Assembly (NCBI GenBank): GCA_036847245.1
Contig: DAIUAL010000048.1
Span: 1-17,937, forward strand
Length of the DNA stretch: 17,937 nucleotides
Origin: UBA4661 sp002405405
GTDB taxonomy: Bacteria > Bacteroidota > Ignavibacteria > Kapaibacteriales > UBA4661
Direction of reading: 5' to 3'
The notes under the pieces are model-generated. The model was not told where the DNA came from. It ran no database searches and saw only the letters and a list, made by a program, of their open reading frames with translations. Positions 1 through 8,373 of this stretch are shown here, in pieces. Each line of letters starts with the position of its first letter. The first letter of the stretch is position 1. The position numbers and the translations under genes are program-made.

Positions 1-804
1 AACTTTACCAACGACGCTGATGTATTCGATATCCCCCGGATGCTGTGCCCAACCAAAACGGTTCAAAAAATCACCACCATCTTCAGGGCGCAGTAAATCA
101 CGAACTGCGGGTGCATCGGCAGGGACCCCCTTTTCAGCAGATTCAAAAAGTGATTTTCCCTGTTCTAACAAAAATTTAGAAGCGAAGTTTGGGTTGTCTG
201 CTAATGCTGAGGTAATCGCTGTTTTCCATTTGTACACGCGAGCATACGGTGAACCAAGATGCGGTGTACCGATGGTAATCAATCGCTGCACATGATGGTT
301 CGGTTGCGTGGCAACCGCATAATAGCGTGCCGCCAAACCACCCATGCTGTATCCAATGAGAATGACTTTGTCGGCACCTGTACGCTGCCGCACAAGTTGC
401 ACATACTGATAGAGTTCATTTTTCCATGCCCCGACCGAGTCGGCAGAATAACTGAATTGTACTGTAAAAAAATCTGCTTGAGGGTAAGCAGTTTTATTCG
501 GTGGCATATCAAGAAGTGCTTGTCCGCGCGTGGTGTGCAAAAGACCCCCATACCGCAAGCCAAGATCCTGTTCGTAATACTTGATGGCGCTGGGGTTCGT
601 TGTGGCATCCCATACATGAGCTTTTTGACCCAAGCCATGCAGAAGAATAATCGGATAAGGTATCGACAGTGATTGTACCTGCTCCGGTACGCGATATAAT
701 GGTATCGACAGACTAGAGAGCTCGCGCTCTGCATTACGTGACGATGAACAACTGAAGAGCACAACACCACAAAGAGCACAGAGTATGCGAACGAAGAATA
801 TCAT
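1..804 (-). CDS. alpha/beta hydrolase (lipase-like) lipoprotein, 3' end outside window
   Basis: This minus-strand reading frame is open from an ATG at 804 to the left edge (268 codons), so the C-terminus is missing. The N-terminus is a lipoprotein signal: a hydrophobic stretch (residues 7-17) ends in a lipobox LFSC with Cys19. A lipase-like alpha/beta-hydrolase fold follows. HGLG at 56-59 is the oxyanion-hole strand/turn. GYSMGG at 151-156 is the nucleophile elbow with Ser153. ITIGTPHLGSPYA shortly after is typical of lipases and PGAP1-like esterases. The catalytic Asp and His would lie beyond the edge. The protein is probably membrane-anchored in the periplasm or on the surface and hydrolyses an ester or lipid; the substrate is unknown. 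It starts 36 bp after the stop of the four-TM gene on the same strand, so co-transcription is likely. No Shine-Dalgarno sequence is evident. Confidence 0.85.
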   Translation of the reverse strand, partial: MIFFVRILCALCGVVLFSCSSSRNAERELSSLSIPLYRVPEQVQSLSIPYPIILLHGLGQKAHVWDATTNPSAIKYYEQDLGLRYGGLLHTTRGQALLDMPPNKTAYPQADFFTVQFSYSADSVGAWKNELYQYVQLVRQRTGADKVILIGYSMGGLAARYYAVATQPNHHVQRLITIGTPHLGSPYARVYKWKTAITSALADNPNFASKFLLEQGKSLFESAEKGVPADAPAVRDLLRPEDGGDFLNRFGWAQHPGDIEYISVVGKV

Positions 805-840
805 AGATTTTAGGAGTCAATTATGGTTGAATACCATCAC

Positions 841-2490
841 TTACAAATCATCAGGAATGGCGGGGCGCAGGGAGTCATTGAGCAATTCACGGAAGCGCGG
901 AATATGCTGTTTGTAAGGCGAGAAATAAATGTTCACATTACCTCGGTCGGTATCTTCCCAAAAAGTTGGGCGTGCCATGTCGAGTCGATTGCAAATATCG
1001 CCGATGATTTTGTTTGATTTTTGCATGTCATAACCTTTCAACTCCTGAGCAATATCTGCAACGATCAAATCAACCAGCGGTTGTACATCACGTTCCAAAT
1101 AAAACAATGCTAAACCGCTCTGCAGAGTACGTACGCCCGCATGAAATGTTTTTTCTTCCGAGCCAAGTCCGCCCGGATTATCCATTTCCAATAACTCTAA
1201 CAAGACATGACGTTGAATTGCTAAATCCCAGCCAAGTTCGTTGATGAGAATAAGAATACGTTTCATCTCTGCTGTAAACACATCATTGATGAAATAGAGT
1301 GGCGGGTGTGCTTTGCTGTGGCGGAACATTTCACTGCCATAGAATCGCTGATAGAAGATTGCTTGCTTGAGGGTATCGACCTTGTTTGCACGAGCAAGAT
1401 CTTCGATGAACGTGCGATAGTGGTACGCAAGATTGTAGAGATTGCGTGCTTCATCATTGGCAACAGCATGTTTGATAGCAAAGCGCATCATAGTGTTGAA
1501 GCGCATGAGCATCATATTGAGCACAGGTGTTTGCTCGGTTGTAATGGCGGCACGACCAATATTGCGCATCTCGGAGCCGCACATCGAAGCTAGGTCGAAA
1601 GCACTGTCTTGCAACAAGCCATTGTAGATATCGGCAAGGACACGAAAACACTTTTGTTCGTAAAATGTTTTCGTTTCTTCCAACTCCGTGAATTGCGCTA
1701 AACCTAAAGTTTGAAAAGCAATATCAGAGCGAACGGTTTGTGTAATCGTGAAAATCTCGGAAGGCAGATCGTTTTTCATTTTGAGAAAGGTCGTCATCAA
1801 CTCGGTCATTTTCATGATAATCTGCGCTTTAGCTTCTTTGAATGAAACAAAGTGCGATACACCATCAAGCTGATTGACGAATTCTAAAAGCTCAAGTTGT
1901 TTGCGCTCGATACGACCACTGAATTGCAACCAATGATGAGTAGATGGTTTTGTAAGAAATTCAATCAAACGAAGATTGTCGCGGACAATCACGGCAATAA
2001 TCGTTGCAGGTTTTGTGCGCCCCAAAACATAGTAGATGTATGGAAATGCCGCCAAAATCGAAATCGGCATGAGAACAAAATTATTGTAGATCACGCTGGA
2101 AACACGCTCTGTAGGAATCTTATTCAAGAAAATTGCATGAGCAGCACAGAAGATCAAAAACCATGCATAAAACAGACTCATCCAGTCATCCATAAAAAGA
2201 TCGATCAAGCGCGGAACGGCTTGGGCAGCAATGGTAATAGTTACGATCAATGTACCAAGGACCAGTGCAAGAATGCTAAGCCAGACTTCAGGAGCAAAAC
2301 TTAAATCTGTTGAAAACGGTGCAAACAGAGCAGAGATAGGACGCAGCGTAGCAACAAACCAATCCCAGTGGGACAATTCCATGCAGAGCATATCGCCAAG
2401 ACCAAGCAGGGTCAACATTATCATAAATGCCGACAATGAACGGTTTGCACGAACGAAGTTCGTTATGCTAATCAGATATGCACCAATCAT
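841..2490 (-). CDS. four-TM membrane protein with long helical cytoplasmic domain, family not recognised
   Basis: The product is 549 aa, with the ATG at 2490 and TAA at 841-843. Four hydrophobic segments occupy about residues 19-38, 68-90, 104-123 and 136-156. About 390 mostly helical, charged residues without further membrane spans follow. The second span and the sequence just after it (ITIAAQAVPRLIDLFMDD) loosely recall the DUF2254 membrane family, which has a similar PRL motif after a span. The C-terminal half lacks motifs I associate with that family, so I do not assign it. The gene lies 116 bp downstream of the propeller histidine kinase and 36 bp upstream of the hydrolase, all on one strand. 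It could be an accessory membrane component of that signalling unit. No catalytic residues are recognisable. The open frame and ordinary residue composition make it a confident gene of unknown function. Confidence 0.85.
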   Translation of the reverse strand: MIGAYLISITNFVRANRSLSAFMIMLTLLGLGDMLCMELSHWDWFVATLRPISALFAPFSTDLSFAPEVWLSILALVLGTLIVTITIAAQAVPRLIDLFMDDWMSLFYAWFLIFCAAHAIFLNKIPTERVSSVIYNNFVLMPISILAAFPYIYYVLGRTKPATIIAVIVRDNLRLIEFLTKPSTHHWLQFSGRIERKQLELLEFVNQLDGVSHFVSFKEAKAQIIMKMTELMTTFLKMKNDLPSEIFTITQTVRSDIAFQTLGLAQFTELEETKTFYEQKCFRVLADIYNGLLQDSAFDLASMCGSEMRNIGRAAITTEQTPVLNMMLMRFNTMMRFAIKHAVANDEARNLYNLAYHYRTFIEDLARANKVDTLKQAIFYQRFYGSEMFRHSKAHPPLYFINDVFTAEMKRILILINELGWDLAIQRHVLLELLEMDNPGGLGSEEKTFHAGVRTLQSGLALFYLERDVQPLVDLIVADIAQELKGYDMQKSNKIIGDICNRLDMARPTFWEDTDRGNVNIYFSPYKQHIPRFRELLNDSLRPAIPDDL

Positions 2491-2606
2491 GGTCAGCGAT
2501 AAAATACGGTGAGAGTAACAAGAGATGTACAGAAGAACATTGCACTTGTAAAACGGGACTATGATCTGTAGAATTGCGATGAGGGAAATTACATTTTTTC
2601 ATGGAA

Positions 2607-5219
2607 TCACGATGACGAAACACTCTCTGTTGTGTGCTCCGGTATTTCAACAACAAAGCGTGTTCCTTTGCCCAATTCTGAGTGACAGTGGATGGTGCCA
2701 TCCATTGCATCGAGGAAACTTTTCACAATTGAAAGACCAAGCCCCGTAGTGCTTTCGCCTGCTGTCGGTTGAGCAGAAAGTCGCCGAAACTTTTGAAACA
2801 TTTGTGCTTGATCGGCATCGCTGATGCCGGGACCTTCGTCTTGGATGGTCAAAACAAGATAATGTTTGCCTTCACGAAATTCGGTGAGGCATGATACAAA
2901 AACGCTGTGATGCTCTTCCGTGTACTTGATGGCATTGGAAATAAGGTTGTCGGCGATTTGGAGAATGCCAACTTTGTCGCACGCAAAAAGCATGTCCTCG
3001 TCGGGTAGCGTAGTCTGAAGAGAGATATTCTTGCGCTTTGCACGATCAGTGTAGTCATGCAAAAGCGCACGAAGGTGTTCGCTGATATTGTACTGCTCAT
3101 AGATCATGCTCATCGCACCGGTTTCTAAAGCATTGATATCAAGAATTTTGGTGATAATACTTACCGTGCGCTCGGCAGAATCTTCGATACGTTTGGCGGC
3201 ATTGTAGATACGCTCGTCACCATTGTTTTGAGTGCGTACAGCAATGGATTCTGCGCTGAGCAAAATAGCGGTTAAAGGATTTTTTAAATCATGGGCAACA
3301 ACTGCAAGCATCCCGTTTTTCTCATGATGTAAACTTTTCAGTTGTTCGTTTTTCTTTTGGAGTTCAACATTCTTTTGTGCCACAGCATTATTCTGTTGCT
3401 CCAATAATTGTTTTTGTTCCTCTAAAGCAGTGGTACGTTCTTCTACAGCAATTTGCAAAGCACGTTTTTCATGTCGAAGGCGTGTTTCACGATATTGGAT
3501 GAAACCAATACCTGCGCCGAGAGACAAAAGTATATAAGCACCTTTTGCCCATATTGTTTGCCACCATGGAGGGAGAACAATGACCCTGAGTGTTGTAAAT
3601 GTGTCGCTCCATACCCCGTCATTCCCTGTAGCTCGGATACGAAAAGTATATGATCCGTGTGGTAGTCCTGTATAGAATGCTGAACGAGCATCACGAGTGC
3701 CAACGGTATGCCATTCTTTGTCAAAACCCTCGAGAAAATAGGAATAACGGACATTTTCGGAAGAGCTATACATCAACGAAGCAAATTCGATATTGATGAA
3801 ATTTTGTTGATGAGAGAGAGTGATTTCTTGGAGTTGATAAAGGGGTTGGTCAAAAAAGAATGGTTGGTTGTTGACTTGAATCCCTGTGAGAAAAACACGA
3901 GGATATTCCTTAAATTCTAAAACGGACTCAGGTTGAAAGTAATTAATGCCTGCAATTCCCCCGAAGTACAATATACCCTGACGGCTTTTATAATATGCTC
4001 CGGCATTAAATTCATACTCTTGAATACCGTCGCCGGGCGTAAACTGTCGTACTTGTTTTGTTGTCGGATTATAACAAAAAAGCCCACGATTGGTACTACA
4101 CCAAAGGCGACCTTGCGAATCCTCCGCAATGCCATAAATAAAGTCATCAGGCAGACCGTCTTCAATACTGATCCGTGTGAAATACTCTTCTTTTTCATGA
4201 AAGAGATTGAGCCCTGTTGATGTGCCAATCCAAACAGTTCCATTGCTTGTACGCAAGAGACAAGTCACCAAATTGGAAGAAAGAGATCGAGGATTATTCG
4301 GATCATGGCGATACGATGCTATAATACCTGAATCCGGATGAAAACGATGCACACCATTTTGTGCCCCCACCCAAAAACTGTTTTGGTGGGGCTTGCTATT
4401 GTCACGAACAGCAACACGAACGATGTAGTCCGTGGGAAGAATGGAATTGTAAACATTGGTCCAGTGTCGCGTAAATTTACCGGTTGAACGATGTAAGCAA
4501 TTTAACCCTCCAAACTGCGCAGTGTTGGTGCCACGAGCATCGAAGTTGCCGGTCGCGACCCACAAATCACCATTGGGTGCGGGCATGAGACTCCGCACAC
4601 GACCTAAGGTGAGAGCATTGGGGTCGTCAGCATTTGCTGTATAGATACGAATAGGTTTCCCCGTTTTGTCGGCTTCCACTAAAAAATGCAGAGAGCCAAA
4701 CCACAAGTGTTCGTCTTCTGTTTGAGCAATTGCCCAAACAGAAAAGCTGCCGGCATTGGCACGTGGCAGATCGGCACTGGTAATTTGCTTTACCACATAT
4801 CCACGCGATGGATCAAACAAACTCACACCAAATTCTGTCCCGATCCAGATCATGCCGGATCGATCTTCGCAAAAAGCACGAACACTGGGGTGAGTAAGGG
4901 TTTGGGGGTTGCCGGGTTTGCTTCGGACAACCCGAAATCGATTCCTCCGTTCGGTACACAAGGAGATACCACCCGTATTAGAACCCACCCAGACATTGCC
5001 CTCGCGGTCTTCGTATAAACTTCGAACATAATTTGAAGCGATGGTTTCATGATCATTCTGCTCACTTGTCATTCTTTGTGCTGTATTTGTCTTTGATTGC
5101 CATAGTACAAGTCCGTTGTAAGAGCCGAACCAAACATCACCGTGGCGGTCTGTAATCAAGGTTGACATGATGTTTTCGTCACTTTGAACATTGAGAGGAT
5201 CGGATATCAAAGGGTACAT
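2607..5219 (-). CDS. propeller sensor histidine kinase, C-terminal part (propeller blades, Y_Y_Y, TM, HisKA, HATPase)
   Basis: This 870-residue frame begins in mid-propeller. Blades of the form D-x-x-G-x-VW-x-G-T/S-x-x-GL run to about residue 430. They are followed by a Y_Y_Y beta-sandwich (about 465-550), a transmembrane helix (about 557-576), a charged coiled coil (about 577-630) and a full kinase core: H-box AHDLKNP with phospho-acceptor His643, N-box with Asn758, G1 DEGPG at 794-798 and G2 GLGL at 826-829. There is no receiver or AraC domain, so it should phosphorylate a separate response regulator, and none is encoded nearby. The propeller would sense a periplasmic ligand. The first codon (ATG 5219) overlaps the end of the upstream frame by 13 bp and cuts a blade in two. 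I therefore read this as the C-terminal part of one gene with 5207-6271, split by a frameshift, and not as a gene with its own start. Confidence 0.9.
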   Translation of the reverse strand: MYPLISDPLNVQSDENIMSTLITDRHGDVWFGSYNGLVLWQSKTNTAQRMTSEQNDHETIASNYVRSLYEDREGNVWVGSNTGGISLCTERRNRFRVVRSKPGNPQTLTHPSVRAFCEDRSGMIWIGTEFGVSLFDPSRGYVVKQITSADLPRANAGSFSVWAIAQTEDEHLWFGSLHFLVEADKTGKPIRIYTANADDPNALTLGRVRSLMPAPNGDLWVATGNFDARGTNTAQFGGLNCLHRSTGKFTRHWTNVYNSILPTDYIVRVAVRDNSKPHQNSFWVGAQNGVHRFHPDSGIIASYRHDPNNPRSLSSNLVTCLLRTSNGTVWIGTSTGLNLFHEKEEYFTRISIEDGLPDDFIYGIAEDSQGRLWCSTNRGLFCYNPTTKQVRQFTPGDGIQEYEFNAGAYYKSRQGILYFGGIAGINYFQPESVLEFKEYPRVFLTGIQVNNQPFFFDQPLYQLQEITLSHQQNFINIEFASLMYSSSENVRYSYFLEGFDKEWHTVGTRDARSAFYTGLPHGSYTFRIRATGNDGVWSDTFTTLRVIVLPPWWQTIWAKGAYILLSLGAGIGFIQYRETRLRHEKRALQIAVEERTTALEEQKQLLEQQNNAVAQKNVELQKKNEQLKSLHHEKNGMLAVVAHDLKNPLTAILLSAESIAVRTQNNGDERIYNAAKRIEDSAERTVSIITKILDINALETGAMSMIYEQYNISEHLRALLHDYTDRAKRKNISLQTTLPDEDMLFACDKVGILQIADNLISNAIKYTEEHHSVFVSCLTEFREGKHYLVLTIQDEGPGISDADQAQMFQKFRRLSAQPTAGESTTGLGLSIVKSFLDAMDGTIHCHSELGKGTRFVVEIPEHTTESVSSS

Positions 5220-6271
5220 TGCAATGTATGCTTGTCAATCATCATAGCACCACGTTGAAGCAATACCCACACATGACCGGATTTGTCACTTTGTATCATT
5301 CTGCATGTATTGTTCGAACGAAAAGGAAGAGGCAGATAATCAAAAATGTTAATAAAGGTTTGAGAACCCTGAGCAAGACGATACACACCGGTGCTACCTG
5401 CTACCCAGACAATGCCATCATCGGCAACATGAATATCAAAAATGTTGGAAGCAGAATCCGGTACGAGAGATACCGTTTGTATCGATTGGCTACGAGGAAG
5501 AGATTTGTGCAGACCACGAACTGTGCCTATCCACATCGTACCACTACTGTCGCGCGCAAGTGTTCGCGTTGTTTTATGAGCAAGCCAGCCATAAGATTGA
5601 GGTTTTGAGCGTTCGCGTTGTTCATCTTCAATCATGATAAACGAACTGTCTTTGGGATTGAAAATATTCACGCCCTGCTCAGTTGCAAACCAAGGGTTGC
5701 CATCAATATCATTACAAGCATCGACTGCGATACCGCCCGTATATCGAGAAAATGATGGAGCAGAGCTTATAGGAGAAAGGGATTGATTGATGTAGTTGCG
5801 GAAGGAATGATTGTGAGGATGATATAATGAGATACCTTGTTGGTTCATCACCCATAATCGCCCTGCACCGTCTTGATGTAAACCGATAATCCAATCATCA
5901 AGTAATGCTTGATTATTGCCGGCTTTTTTATGAAAAACTTTAAAAGAAGTACCATCAAAACGATTCAGACCATTTTGTGTGCCGATCCACATAAAACCGG
6001 TACGATCATGTAAAAAGCAAATGGGAGTATTCTGCGATAAGTCACTGTTGGTTGAGTGAATACGACGAAAAACAATATCACGATATTGCAACCGAATCTT
6101 TGATAAAAGAGGAATGTATAGGACGAATGATATTGCCCGTCGATGTTCCTTGCAGAGGTAAGGGTGTCGCAAAAAGCAGGGAGATAAAGTCAAAACAAAA
6201 AATAATAGTGAGTGCTGTATAAACCCACACTCTACGCACAAGCAACAGAGAGATGCTATGAGGATACACAC
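5207..6271 (-). CDS. propeller sensor histidine kinase, N-terminal part (propeller blades), same gene as 2607-5219
   Basis: This frame gives 354 residues. From about residue 68 it carries regulator-propeller repeats; the first is the usual opening blade, SQNTPICFLHDRTGFMWIGT followed by NGLNRFDG (about 79-107). Later blades include GTMWIGTVRGL and GHVWVLLQRG. The frame ends at TGA 5207-5209 with DKHTLQCTL. The other frame then continues YPLISDPLNVQSDEN, completing the normal inter-blade spacing. This supports one protein of about 1,220 residues broken by a one-base loss (or two-base gain) within 5209-5234. The first codon listed is a GTG, and the first 60 or so residues in this frame are cysteine-rich and unlike family N-termini. 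A better signal peptide exists in the neighbouring frame (6078-6311), so the true start is uncertain. The upstream rhomboid gene ends 91 bp before this GTG. Confidence 0.85.
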   Translation of the reverse strand: MCILIASLCCLCVECGFIQHSLLFFVLTLSPCFLRHPYLCKEHRRAISFVLYIPLLSKIRLQYRDIVFRRIHSTNSDLSQNTPICFLHDRTGFMWIGTQNGLNRFDGTSFKVFHKKAGNNQALLDDWIIGLHQDGAGRLWVMNQQGISLYHPHNHSFRNYINQSLSPISSAPSFSRYTGGIAVDACNDIDGNPWFATEQGVNIFNPKDSSFIMIEDEQRERSKPQSYGWLAHKTTRTLARDSSGTMWIGTVRGLHKSLPRSQSIQTVSLVPDSASNIFDIHVADDGIVWVAGSTGVYRLAQGSQTFINIFDYLPLPFRSNNTCRMIQSDKSGHVWVLLQRGAMMIDKHTLQCTL

Positions 6272-6311
6272 ATATACGATTAATACAGCTATCGGGTAGG
6301 GATTGTTTCAT
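6078..6311 (-). other. candidate true N-terminus and signal peptide of the propeller kinase, in a different frame
   Basis: An ATG at 6311 (MKQSLPDSC...) opens a frame ending at 6078. Inside it an RR pair precedes the hydrophobic core VYTALTIIFCFDFISLLFA, followed by TPLP. That is a convincing Sec signal peptide with a cleavage site after LFA. GTG at about 6242, just before the RR, would be an alternative shorter start. The frame then runs through SSFIKDSVAIS to a stop where the other frame begins reading DIVFRRIHSTN, the expected first mature residues of a propeller kinase. Moving between the frames needs one extra (or two missing) bases near 6080-6110. This frame has the same phase as the kinase C-terminal part (2607-5219), so the two proposed shifts would compensate each other. 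The alternative is that the frame of 5207-6271 is used throughout with its own, poorer, hydrophobic N-terminus. Confidence 0.45.
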
Positions 6312-6361
6312 AAAGTATATTGACATACAGCACAACAAGCCCACGAAAATAAGATAATTAT

Positions 6362-6943
6362 TTACATCGTTGGGATTGATGATGATGGTGTCGACACCTT
6401 ATTCGAGCGATGCAAAAAACCAAACAAGCTCCCACAAATACCGCCGATGATATGACCAAATTGCGATACATTATCAGCGCGCATACCGCTCATGATTTCT
6501 TTGCCAATCCATAGAGCAAAGACAAGAATAAAAGTCAGTGGTATACGCTTCTCTTTGATATTGGTGAACGATGCCAATAAGACACACATAAAGACAATGC
6601 CGCTTGCCCCCAAGCCACCTTCGTTGAAAAGTAGAATACTCGACAATGAACTGACCACGCCTGTAATACCCATCATAATGAGCATATCTTGTGAGCCGAA
6701 CTTTTCTTCGAGTAAAGGACCTACCACAAGAATAAGCGAGAAGTTTCCCAAAAGATGATTCCAATCGGCATGACCGGCGATATACGAAATCAAACGAGGA
6801 TACATCGCCCAGTCTGACCAACTCCCCGGCGAAAACGAAAACCAATATTGCAGTGCATTGCCGGTGAAAGAATTGATGGCAACAACAGCAGTCGAAATCA
6901 AAGAAAGAGTCAGGATAACAGGAGCATTGTATTGCAGACGCAT
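6362..6943 (-). CDS. rhomboid family intramembrane serine protease
   Basis: The product is 193 aa with about six transmembrane helices and no extra soluble domains, the minimal bacterial rhomboid size. Recognisable elements are the loop-1/TM2 signature HADWNHLLGN (residues 58-67, with His63 and Asn67 near the oxyanion hole), GASG with nucleophile Ser114 in TM4, and GHIIGG with the catalytic His164 in TM6. Both members of the Ser-His dyad are therefore present and the enzyme should be active. Rhomboids cleave transmembrane or membrane-anchored substrates within or next to the bilayer; the substrate here is not indicated. The gene starts 39 bp after the haem/barrel gene stop, and the propeller kinase follows by about 50 bp or less, depending on its true start. 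It therefore sits inside an envelope-related minus-strand cluster and could process one of its neighbours, though this is inference. Confidence 0.9.
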   Translation of the reverse strand: MRLQYNAPVILTLSLISTAVVAINSFTGNALQYWFSFSPGSWSDWAMYPRLISYIAGHADWNHLLGNFSLILVVGPLLEEKFGSQDMLIMMGITGVVSSLSSILLFNEGGLGASGIVFMCVLLASFTNIKEKRIPLTFILVFALWIGKEIMSGMRADNVSQFGHIIGGICGSLFGFLHRSNKVSTPSSSIPTM

Positions 6944-6982
6944 AGAGAAGAAGAGGAATTCGTAAAACGAGGGTAAAGTTTG

Positions 6983-8212
6983 TTAGTAAAAAATATGTAA
7001 TTGCATTGCCCAGCGAGTCGAGCGATACAAATCGGCATCTTGAATGCGGTATTCGGGGCGCACCTCAACAAACGGAAGTACCATGACTTGCGCACCAATC
7101 ACGCCTTGATTCATATACTGCTCCTGCGGTGCAATTGTATTCGCAGAACGATTTGTTACAAGATTTGAGGTTGTGCCGCGCTCGCCGCGAACATAGACAT
7201 TCAAGCCGGGCATGACTTGATACATAACCTCTACGGAGAAGTTGCGCGTTTGTTGCCGATCGCGTTTGCCCGATGCTGTATACTCTGCCATAACCGATAC
7301 TTGATCCGTCAAGCCTGCACCTACGAACCCTTGCGCAATCGAAAAATCTTGGTTACGGAAAAAAGATCCACCGAGATACGTATTGACATAATCCTCTGCA
7401 AAGCGTTGCCATAAGACTACACGCGCTGTAAAACTCAGTGCATTGGGGTTGCTGATGAGCGGCTCGCTAAAGCCACCGGAGAGTGCATCAGAGAATTCGA
7501 CTGCCGATAGATTGGTTGCTCGAAAGACACCGGCATTCACTGTAAGCCATTTCAATGATTCATACGATAGCTCTGCCCCCCAATCAGCATAATTTGGTGG
7601 GATAAGCGGACTACTACCTACAATGGTGCGTGTGAGCATCGTATGGTCATCATAGCGCATACCGATACTGGGTTGAATATGCCCCACGCGCAGTGCGGGT
7701 AACTCCTGCATGGGCTGGAGAATGAGCGAACCCATGAACTGTTGTTGTCCCGGGTAAAAGCGATTGCGTCCCCGCATTGAGTATGTGAATTCAGCCGTCA
7801 GCCAGTCGGTTGCTTTGTAGGCAGAATAGAGAGCAAATTGCATGGGGAAGAATTTGCGTTCAGCATCGGCAGAGAGATGGCTACGCGCCATTTGTGCTCG
7901 CAAATCCATACCGAAGAAGAGCTTATCTTCAAAAAATGAATTCCCTTTGTCAGCATCGTACAAACTACCCAAACCGACTTTACGCGGTTCGATTAACCCC
8001 ACATCATGACTCGAATACCAGCCAAGTTCATTACGAAGTCCTGCGCCCTGTGCATTGATATGGCAATTGATACAGCGATTACCCGTCATGAGCGAGAATT
8101 GTGGTAATGCTATTGCAGGTTGTGTGAATGCACATACTACACTACATACGATAACAACGAAGGGGAGGTAGCGATGAAGAAAGAAGCGCGAAGAAGAAGT
8201 CGTAAATGTCAT
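6983..8212 (-). CDS. outer-membrane beta-barrel protein with a single N-terminal c-type haem motif
   Basis: The product is 409 aa. An N-terminal signal peptide (hydrophobic 17-30, probable cleavage after AIA at about residue 35) is followed at once by a CXXCH motif, C47-I-N-C50-H51, in NRCINCHINAQG. Covalent haem c attachment in the periplasm is predicted. From about residue 90 the chain shows alternating aromatic/hydrophobic strands and ends in the aromatic pattern LHIFY, the classic last strand of an outer-membrane barrel. No second haem motif and no porin-family signature that I can name is present. The role could be electron transfer at the outer membrane or a haem-stabilised channel; this is inference. 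It is the first gene of the minus-strand cluster, divergent from the NtrY-like kinase at 8374 across 161 bp. ATG 8212 is preferred because it gives a complete signal peptide. Confidence 0.8.
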   Translation of the reverse strand: MTFTTSSSRFFLHRYLPFVVIVCSVVCAFTQPAIALPQFSLMTGNRCINCHINAQGAGLRNELGWYSSHDVGLIEPRKVGLGSLYDADKGNSFFEDKLFFGMDLRAQMARSHLSADAERKFFPMQFALYSAYKATDWLTAEFTYSMRGRNRFYPGQQQFMGSLILQPMQELPALRVGHIQPSIGMRYDDHTMLTRTIVGSSPLIPPNYADWGAELSYESLKWLTVNAGVFRATNLSAVEFSDALSGGFSEPLISNPNALSFTARVVLWQRFAEDYVNTYLGGSFFRNQDFSIAQGFVGAGLTDQVSVMAEYTASGKRDRQQTRNFSVEVMYQVMPGLNVYVRGERGTTSNLVTNRSANTIAPQEQYMNQGVIGAQVMVLPFVEVRPEYRIQDADLYRSTRWAMQLHIFY

Positions 8213-8303
8213 AGCGATGCGAAAGACAGAGGTGAAGATGACAACGAAAACAATGCTTACGAAAAATACACAAAGATTCTTGTATATCTTGCGGTATCAT
8301 CTT

Positions 8304-8318
8304 TTGTACGTAGTACAA
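8304..8318. promoter_or_regulatory. possible operator: TTGTAC/GTACAA inverted repeat between divergent genes
   Basis: A perfect 6-bp inverted repeat (TTGTAC, 3-bp spacer GTA, GTACAA) lies in the 161-bp gap between the divergent haem/barrel gene (start 8212) and NtrY-like kinase gene (start 8374). It is 92 and 56 bp from those starts. Its right arm overlaps TACAAT, which resembles a sigma-70 -10 box reading toward the kinase, but there is no good -35. A dyad of this size between divergent promoters is a reasonable regulator site, though it could arise by chance. Confidence 0.3.
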
Positions 8319-8373
8319 TTAATGTTAGTAATTCAAGAGATATACAAAGTATCATTGGTCTCGTCACAGCATC

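Noticed and set aside
823..1017. Plus-strand 64-codon frame with AGGAG eight nt before its ATG
   Set aside because: It lies almost wholly antisense to the well-supported four-TM gene and its translation resembles no protein; the ribosome-site match is probably chance.
5207..5219. Programmed -1 frameshifting at ACCCTTTGA in the kinase gene
   Set aside because: The CCC TTT run is not in the X-XXY-YYZ phase of the upstream frame and no downstream pseudoknot or upstream stimulator is evident; a simple indel is more economical.
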